Source: Sphingobacteriales bacterium 50-39
GTDB lineage: Bacteria > Bacteroidota > Bacteroidia > Chitinophagales > Chitinophagaceae
NCBI GenBank assembly: GCA_001898505.1
Contig: MKTZ01000026.1
Span: 303,194 to 367,193 of the forward strand
Direction of reading: 5' to 3'
Length of the DNA stretch: 64,000 nt
Shown here: positions 58,165-64,000 of the stretch, in pieces
Numbering within the stretch: the stretch's first letter is position 1
How the letters are laid out: every line of letters starts with the position of its first letter
The notes under the pieces: generated by a model
The model's input: only the letters and a program-made list of their open reading frames with translations
Database searches by the model: none
What the model was told of the DNA's origin: nothing
Made by a program: the position numbers and the translations under genes

Positions 58165-61100
58165 TTGAAAACCAAAACTGTGTATATCGCACGTCCCATT
58201 GTCTCCCTCTTCCTGTTCTCCCTCCTGCTGGTTAATTTCCTGCCAGTTGCAGCCCAACAAAGACCGCAGCCCATTTTCTTCAAGAATGGCCTTCTTAGCC
58301 GGGAAAAGAACGTTATACGTGTTTTCAGGAGTGACAGCCTGCAAAAGACCCAATACAGGGGACATTACTATGTCCTGCTGCAATTCGACCGTCTGCCGGG
58401 TACTAAGGAGCGTACCGATCTCCTGGCTCAAGGCATTCGTCTCTTCGACTATGTACCAGGCAAAGCCTATTGGGCGGAAGCAGCGGACAGCGCCGCCTTC
58501 ACCGGTCTGGAAAAGTATGCTGTCAGCGGGATCTACCAGGTGCCTGCGGATATAAAGATATCTCCCCAACTGCTCGCCAATCCGGCCGCTTATACTCAAA
58601 AGGAAGGGCAGCTCATTGCCGTCAGCTTCCTTGGAACAATGACAAGGGATGAGGCGGGCAGGGATCTCGTGGCAGCAGGGGCCGCCCTGGTGGACACCAG
58701 GATCAGACCCGACAAGGTCCTCTTTATTCGCGCCGGACGGGCTGCCTTGCAGCGCATAGCCGGACTGCCTTATATCAGTTATATTGGGATCCAATCCATG
58801 AAGGACAGGAGCCTGAACTATAACAACCGGGCAGCCCACGGAGTGGATGCATTGAGCAATGACCCTAACCGCAATCTGATGGGAGATGGAGTGACGGTAG
58901 GCATAGGGGACGATTCCGACCCCTATACGCATGTGGACTTCACCGGCAGACAAATAGACCGCTTCCCCTACACCAGCAATTATCACGGCGTACACACTTC
59001 CGGAACCGTTGCTGGCGGAGGTATCCTGGACCCTCGCTATAGAGGAATGGCGCCGCACGCCACCATCATCATTCAATATTTCAGCGATGTGCTGGCCAAC
59101 GCGGAAGTATATGTCGGGGATTATAATATGGCGCTGACCAATAATTCCTATACAGCATATAATCCGGGCTGCGCCGAGGATGGGGAATATGATTTTCTCA
59201 GCTATTACCTGGATGCCCAATTGACCTCCACCCCTACCCTCCTGCACGTTTTTGCAGCAGGCAACGACGGATACTATACCTGCACTCCCTACAGCATTCA
59301 GTATGCCACCATAAAATCAGGTTACCAGTGCGCCAAGAATGTGCTGACCGTGGGTAACCTGAACAACAGTAACTATATTATAAATCCGGCAGGTAGCTGC
59401 GGTCCGACAGGCGACGGGCGGCTCAAACCGGAGATCGTGGCCGGAGGCACCGGTATCACCTCCACCTTTCCCAACAATACTTATTCAACCATCTCCGGCA
59501 CCAGCATGGCTTCACCGACAGTAACAGGCTCGCTGGCCTTGCTTGTACAGCGGTATAGGCAGCTGCATGGAGGCGCCACCCCACCCGCAGCACTGATGAA
59601 AGCCCTGGTTTGCAATACGGCGACCGATCTGGGTAATCCCGGGCCCGATTTCAAGTACGGATTTGGGTCATTGAATATCCGCGCTGCGGTCGAAGCCCTC
59701 GAGACCAATCAATATCTTACCAACACCATTGCAGGTGGCGGCAGCTATACGTACACGCTCACAGGTGTTCCTGCCGGTCTGCAACAGCTAAAGGTCCTGC
59801 TTTACTGGCCGGACGCGCCGGCCGCACCCTATGCCACCACTACACTGGTAAATGACCTGGACCTCACCGTTACCTCGCCCGATGCCGTCGTACATCAGCC
59901 CCTGATATTGAACCCTGCGGTGACCAATGTAAATGATAATGCCGTGGAAGGGGCCGATCATCTCAACAACATCGAGCAGGTCGTCATCAACAATCCTCCG
60001 GCAGGAAATTTCAACCTGACGGTAAAAGGCGAGGCTGTTCCTTCCGGAACGCAGGGATTCGTCCTTACCTACCAGATGATACAACCCTCTGTCATCGTGG
60101 AGTATCCATATGGAGGTGAGACCTGGGTACCCGGCAGCACAGAAATTATCCGGTGGAATGCCTATGGAGGCGATCCCAACACCTTCTCGCTGGAATACAG
60201 TCCCGATCATGGCGGCAGTTGGTCCACCATCGCAAGCAGCATCTCTGCCAGCCAGCGGATGTACAGCTGGACAGTACCCGCCACCGCAACAAACCAGGGA
60301 CTCATACGTGTCACCCGCAACGGAACGGGCTACAGCGATGTCAGCAAATATGATCTTACCATACTTGGTCAGCCCGTCGTTACAGTAACAAATCCATGTC
60401 AGGGATACGCGCAGCTGAACTGGAGCGCCATCCCCTCCGCGACAAGCTATGATATCATGCAATTGAAAGGGGATAGCATGCAAAAAGTGGCCTCCACTAC
60501 TACCACCAGCTTCCTCCTGGGCAATCTGAACAGAGACAGCACCTACTGGCTGGCCGTAAGGGCAGTAAATGGAAGCAGCCCCGGCAGACGTTCGACTGGT
60601 GGCATGATCCTCCCCTCCGGAGGGGCCTGTGCGCTGACGGCCCTCGATAATGACTATACTGTGGACTCCCTTATAGGTCCGCTGACAGGCAGAAAATTCA
60701 CCTCTTCGCAGCTGGGCTCCGGCGAGACCATCCAAATAGAGCTGAAGAACCTGGGCACGATACCCTCTGGCTCCTCTTTCAATCTATCCTATCGGATCAA
60801 CGGAGGACCTGTCGTGACGGAAAGCAGCAGCGCCGTCCTTTCTTCGGGCAGCGTCTACAGTTATGCTTTTTCCACGAAGGCCGACCTTTCGACAGCAGGC
60901 GCTTATATTATACAGACATGGGTCTCTTACCCCGGAGATCCTCACAACAGCAACGACACGCTGACCACGGTGGTTAAAAATCTTCAAAATGATCCACTCA
61001 CGCTGAACTCCACCTACACGGAAGGGTTCGAATCGGCAGCCGACACCGAATATACCAGCCCTGTAAAAGGGTTCGTCGGACTGGATCGCTGTGATTTCAC

Positions 61101-63498
61101 CCGCAGCACCTCCAATGGAAGGGCCCGTACTTTTGTCAACAGCGGTTTTGCCAGGACCGGTGTCCGCAGCGCCATCCTGGATCAAATGCATTATGCCAAT
61201 AACACCAATGCCGACAGCCTGATCACTACTTTCAATCTCTCCGCATATTCTTCCAGCGATCAGATCTGGCTCAACTTTTATTACCGCAACCAGGGCATCG
61301 ATTCCGCCTTCCCGGGCAATGCCGTCTGGATAAGAGGCAATGACCAGGCAGCCTGGATACCCATCTATACACTGGACATCAATCCATCGAATATCGGCGT
61401 CTATCAGCCCTCTCCCAACATCGATATTACGGGTATTCTCCGGAATGCCTCCCCAGCCCAGTCCGTAAGCAGCAGCTTCCAGATAAGGTTCGGACAGGAA
61501 GGACATACTTCTGCCAACTCCGTCGTGACGGACGGAGATCTGGACGATGGCTATATATTCGATGACATAACTATTACGCGGGCTTCCAATGATATAAGCG
61601 CCCTTTCCCTCAAAAGCCCTGTGCTGACCAATATCTGCAATTTCACCAACGCCGAAATGATCAGCATTCTGGTAAAAAACTACAGCAATGCATCCGTCAA
61701 CAACATACCGGTGACTTACTCCATCAATGGGGTGAGTGTCACCGAACACATACCTTCCATTCCCGCAGGCGACTCCCTGGTCTATACGTTCGCACAAAAA
61801 GCAGACCTTTCCGCCTACAAGTCTTATACCCTGCGCGCCTGGGTCAGCGCCACCGGTGATACCTATGCGGCGAATGATAGCCTGACGCCCCTGCAATTCC
61901 AGACCGTGCCAATGATCAGCAGCTTCCCATACCTGGAAGGGTTCGAGAGCAATGACGGGCATTGGTATACGGGTGGGATCAATGACAGCTGGCAATGGGG
62001 CACTCCGGCCAAGACGATCATCAACAAAGCCGCCAACGGGACCAAATGCTGGGTCACCAACCTCACCGGGAATTATCATGACAATGAGCTGTCCTATTTG
62101 TACTCGCCTTGTTTCGATCTCAGCAGCCTCGCCAATCCCGTGCTGTCCTTTAGTCATATCTTCCGGACGGAAGATGACTGCATGTGCGACTTCCACTGGG
62201 TGGAATACAGCACGGACGGTACCAATTGGATGAAATTAGGCATGACAGGCAGAGGGACCAACTGGTATGACAACGCCCCCCGCCAGGCCTGGCAGCTATC
62301 CAATACGAAATGGCATGTCTCCAGCTATGATATCCCAACCAACGCAAACAGCGTCCGTTTCCGCATCGTCATGAGCAGCGATCCGGGCACTAACTATGAA
62401 GGAGTGGGGATAGACGATGTCCACATCTTCGACAAAGCGGCCATCTACAGCAATGCCGACACGACATTGACGCTTCCTGTCAACGGCAATGGTTGGGTGA
62501 ACTTCGATCTGGGCGGCCGGCGGATCGTATCCCTGCAACCCAACGGCCAGGATCTGGGCAGCGTTAAGGTGAAGGTCTTTATCAATACCAGCGGGGTGCG
62601 TAATGACGGCAAACAATATTACCTGGACAGGAATATCGTTATCCAACCTTCGAAACCGCCTGTCGACAGCGTGTCCGTTCGTTACTATTTTTTAGATACG
62701 GAGATGCAGACAATGATAGCCGCCAGCGGCTGCCCGGCCTGTCCCAATTTGCACGACGCCTATCAGGGCGGGGTCACCCAATACAGCAGTCCTGTGACAG
62801 CCGAGGAAAATAGCACGCTGGACGATAATGTCACCGGCTTCTATCACTTCTTCCAACCCCACCGGGACGTCAGCATCATCCCGTATGACAACGGCTATTA
62901 TGCCGAATATCGGGTCAATGGATTCTCCGAGTTCTGGATCAGCAATGGAAGCCCGGGCACGGGCCAGTCCCAGGGTCCCATACTGCTGTCCTTTACAGCC
63001 GCCCTGTCAGGAGAAAGGGGTCTGTTGCAATGGAGCACCGGCGATGAGGTGAATACGGCCCGGTTCGTCATCGAGAAAAGCCCCGACGGCGTAAGCTTTT
63101 CGCCCCTGGACTCCGTGACGGCTCTGAATGGCGATACGGTGAACTCCTATCACTATGCAGACAATGGCCTTTTACAGGGCATCAACTACTATCGCCTGAA
63201 GATTATTGATTCGACTGGCCGCTATAATTATTCTTATATCCGCACCATCGACCTGGAAGCCCCAGGCCCCATCATTCATGTCTATCCCAACCCTTTCCAT
63301 TCGGGCGAGCTGCATATCACCAGCTCTTCCCCTTACCACAGCATCGGGCTGGCGGATGCTTCCGGCCGGATATTGCTACAGATGCCAGCCACCGGAAATT
63401 CCCTTACGCTCACTCCGGGCCCGCTTGCCAAAGGTGTTTACTTTGTCATAATTGATACCGAAGCCGGCAGGAAGGTGAAAAAATTGCTGGTGAAATAA
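58165..63498 (+). CDS. Subtilisin-family (S8) protease with T9SS sorting domain
   Basis: A 1777-residue secreted protease. TTG is the likely start (no in-frame ATG upstream before a TAG), giving a signal peptide with IVSLFLFSLLLVNFLPVAAQ. A propeptide follows. The S8 triad is Asp in VGIGDDSDPYTHVDF (about 249), His in NYHGVHTSGTVAG (about 274) and Ser in SGTSMASPTV (about 446), with the oxyanion Asn in AAGNDG. Then come a P/fibronectin-like region, several beta-sandwich domains of about 150-200 residues (MAM-like GFES/GFESN segments) and a C-terminal T9SS type A domain (VYPNPFHSGELHI ... KGVYFVIID). It should be secreted to the surface and cut off from the signal. Two long antisense frames inside it are shadows. 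Confidence 0.93.
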   Translation: MKTKTVYIARPIVSLFLFSLLLVNFLPVAAQQRPQPIFFKNGLLSREKNVIRVFRSDSLQKTQYRGHYYVLLQFDRLPGTKERTDLLAQGIRLFDYVPGKAYWAEAADSAAFTGLEKYAVSGIYQVPADIKISPQLLANPAAYTQKEGQLIAVSFLGTMTRDEAGRDLVAAGAALVDTRIRPDKVLFIRAGRAALQRIAGLPYISYIGIQSMKDRSLNYNNRAAHGVDALSNDPNRNLMGDGVTVGIGDDSDPYTHVDFTGRQIDRFPYTSNYHGVHTSGTVAGGGILDPRYRGMAPHATIIIQYFSDVLANAEVYVGDYNMALTNNSYTAYNPGCAEDGEYDFLSYYLDAQLTSTPTLLHVFAAGNDGYYTCTPYSIQYATIKSGYQCAKNVLTVGNLNNSNYIINPAGSCGPTGDGRLKPEIVAGGTGITSTFPNNTYSTISGTSMASPTVTGSLALLVQRYRQLHGGATPPAALMKALVCNTATDLGNPGPDFKYGFGSLNIRAAVEALETNQYLTNTIAGGGSYTYTLTGVPAGLQQLKVLLYWPDAPAAPYATTTLVNDLDLTVTSPDAVVHQPLILNPAVTNVNDNAVEGADHLNNIEQVVINNPPAGNFNLTVKGEAVPSGTQGFVLTYQMIQPSVIVEYPYGGETWVPGSTEIIRWNAYGGDPNTFSLEYSPDHGGSWSTIASSISASQRMYSWTVPATATNQGLIRVTRNGTGYSDVSKYDLTILGQPVVTVTNPCQGYAQLNWSAIPSATSYDIMQLKGDSMQKVASTTTTSFLLGNLNRDSTYWLAVRAVNGSSPGRRSTGGMILPSGGACALTALDNDYTVDSLIGPLTGRKFTSSQLGSGETIQIELKNLGTIPSGSSFNLSYRINGGPVVTESSSAVLSSGSVYSYAFSTKADLSTAGAYIIQTWVSYPGDPHNSNDTLTTVVKNLQNDPLTLNSTYTEGFESAADTEYTSPVKGFVGLDRCDFTRSTSNGRARTFVNSGFARTGVRSAILDQMHYANNTNADSLITTFNLSAYSSSDQIWLNFYYRNQGIDSAFPGNAVWIRGNDQAAWIPIYTLDINPSNIGVYQPSPNIDITGILRNASPAQSVSSSFQIRFGQEGHTSANSVVTDGDLDDGYIFDDITITRASNDISALSLKSPVLTNICNFTNAEMISILVKNYSNASVNNIPVTYSINGVSVTEHIPSIPAGDSLVYTFAQKADLSAYKSYTLRAWVSATGDTYAANDSLTPLQFQTVPMISSFPYLEGFESNDGHWYTGGINDSWQWGTPAKTIINKAANGTKCWVTNLTGNYHDNELSYLYSPCFDLSSLANPVLSFSHIFRTEDDCMCDFHWVEYSTDGTNWMKLGMTGRGTNWYDNAPRQAWQLSNTKWHVSSYDIPTNANSVRFRIVMSSDPGTNYEGVGIDDVHIFDKAAIYSNADTTLTLPVNGNGWVNFDLGGRRIVSLQPNGQDLGSVKVKVFINTSGVRNDGKQYYLDRNIVIQPSKPPVDSVSVRYYFLDTEMQTMIAASGCPACPNLHDAYQGGVTQYSSPVTAEENSTLDDNVTGFYHFFQPHRDVSIIPYDNGYYAEYRVNGFSEFWISNGSPGTGQSQGPILLSFTAALSGERGLLQWSTGDEVNTARFVIEKSPDGVSFSPLDSVTALNGDTVNSYHYADNGLLQGINYYRLKIIDSTGRYNYSYIRTIDLEAPGPIIHVYPNPFHSGELHITSSSPYHSIGLADASGRILLQMPATGNSLTLTPGPLAKGVYFVIIDTEAGRKVKKLLVK

Positions 63499-63547
63499 AC
63501 TGAATTGGACATATTAATGTAGGTTTGCCCGTGCCAAAAAATACATT

Positions 63548-64000
63548 ATGAGTTTCAATCGAGTGAACAATGTCGTGGGCTGGATCGTGGGAGTTATCGC
63601 CTGTACTGTCTTCGTCATGACCATGGAGCCTACCGGCAGCTTCTGGGATTGCGGTGAATTCATCTCCAGCTGCTACAAGCTCCAGATCCCCCACCCCCCC
63701 GGTGCCCCCCTCTTCGTCCTTATGGGCCGCTTCTTCATCATCCTCTTCGGCGACAATCCGCATACCGCCGCCCGCGGCGTCAACTTCATGAGCGCCATCG
63801 CCAGCGGCCTGTCCATCCTCTTCCTGTTCTGGACCATCACCCATTTCGCCCGTAAACTCGTCCAAAAACAAAATACTTCTACTGAACCCGATAAACGTCA
63901 GCTGTTCACCATCATGAGCGCCGGTGTCGTGGGCGCCCTGGCCTATACCTTCTGCGACTCTTTCTGGTACAGCGCCGTGGAGGGCGAAGTGTATGCTTCT
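63548..64000 (+). CDS. DUF2723 (GT117) membrane protein, 3' end outside window
   Basis: Open from ATG 63548 to the edge (151 codons). SFWDCGEFISSCYKLQIPHP followed by PGAPLFVLMGR is the strongly conserved DUF2723 signature, with the D-C-G-E acidic motif expected at the active site of GT-C-type glycosyltransferases. Three hydrophobic helices are visible so far. Bacteroidota members are thought to be protein O-mannosyl- or other lipid-linked sugar transferases. It follows the S8 protease gene by 49 bases. Confidence 0.92.
   Translation, partial: MSFNRVNNVVGWIVGVIACTVFVMTMEPTGSFWDCGEFISSCYKLQIPHPPGAPLFVLMGRFFIILFGDNPHTAARGVNFMSAIASGLSILFLFWTITHFARKLVQKQNTSTEPDKRQLFTIMSAGVVGALAYTFCDSFWYSAVEGEVYAS

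Noticed and set aside
57865..59247. Long minus-strand frame (460 codons)
   Set aside because: Most of it is antisense to the S8 protease gene; only its last 50 codons belong to the broken lipoprotein gene.
59788..62196. Two long minus-strand frames inside the S8 protease gene
   Set aside because: They are antisense to well-supported beta-domain coding sequence and show no family motifs.

Overview
The window reads as a Bacteroidota chromosome, most likely Chitinophagaceae. Signs are a T9SS C-terminal sorting domain, a SusC/FecA-type TonB receptor with STN and carboxypeptidase-D-like domains, a DUF4249 lipoprotein, a DUF2723 (GT117) membrane protein, MobB/MobC mobilisation genes of the Bacteroides type and a Bacteroidota-type tyrosine recombinase. 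Most starts lack Shine-Dalgarno sequences. No species name can be given from sequence alone.

Left part (1 to about 23.77 kb) is an accessory, mobilisable island, visibly AT-richer than the rest. Its right end has a tyrosine recombinase (22182-23525) beside a 57-base 3' fragment of a tRNA-Leu gene with anticodon CAA (23713-23769). A degenerate, gap-free copy of the same tRNA 3' end lies at 2254-2310 in the same orientation. An 11-base motif, ATTTGCAAACA, sits just inside both ends. I infer a roughly 21.4 kb element between these points. Positions 1-2250 (a LexA-type repressor cut by the window edge, about 1 kb of decayed sequence, a DUF4238 gene) would belong to flanking DNA or an older element stacked at the same tRNA.

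Inside the island there is a mobilisation module: a coiled-coil membrane protein, relaxase MobB, MobC, an oriT-like region with a perfect 58-bp tandem duplication, and excisionase-like HTH proteins. The cargo looks like defence or inter-element conflict. It comprises a KAP-family P-loop NTPase behind an XRE regulator with a clear palindromic operator, a VapBC-type toxin-antitoxin pair, a frameshifted PIN-like nuclease gene, a DUF4365 nuclease-like protein, an orphan class III nucleotidyl-cyclase-fold protein, a TIR-like effector candidate with a small translationally coupled partner, and an HNH plus PD-(D/E)XK-like gene pair. The cyclase-fold gene and the TIR-like gene are the best candidates for an undescribed signalling defence system, but they are not in one operon and no cyclic-nucleotide-binding domain is evident.

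Right part (23.8-64 kb) is ordinary chromosome: secreted and outer-membrane proteins, a YcaQ-type DNA glycosylase, a glutamine amidotransferase, a DbpA-like RNA helicase, a four-gene outer-membrane operon (30.8-38.0 kb), an SF1 helicase and DoxX-like membrane proteins. A signalling zone at 43.4-55.3 kb contains two degenerate ECF-type sigma factors, two NarL-type response regulators, one large periplasmic-sensor histidine kinase and two AraC regulators. Then come a HAD phosphatase, an acyltransferase-like membrane protein, a broken lipoprotein gene, a 1777-residue T9SS-secreted subtilisin, and the start of a DUF2723 protein.
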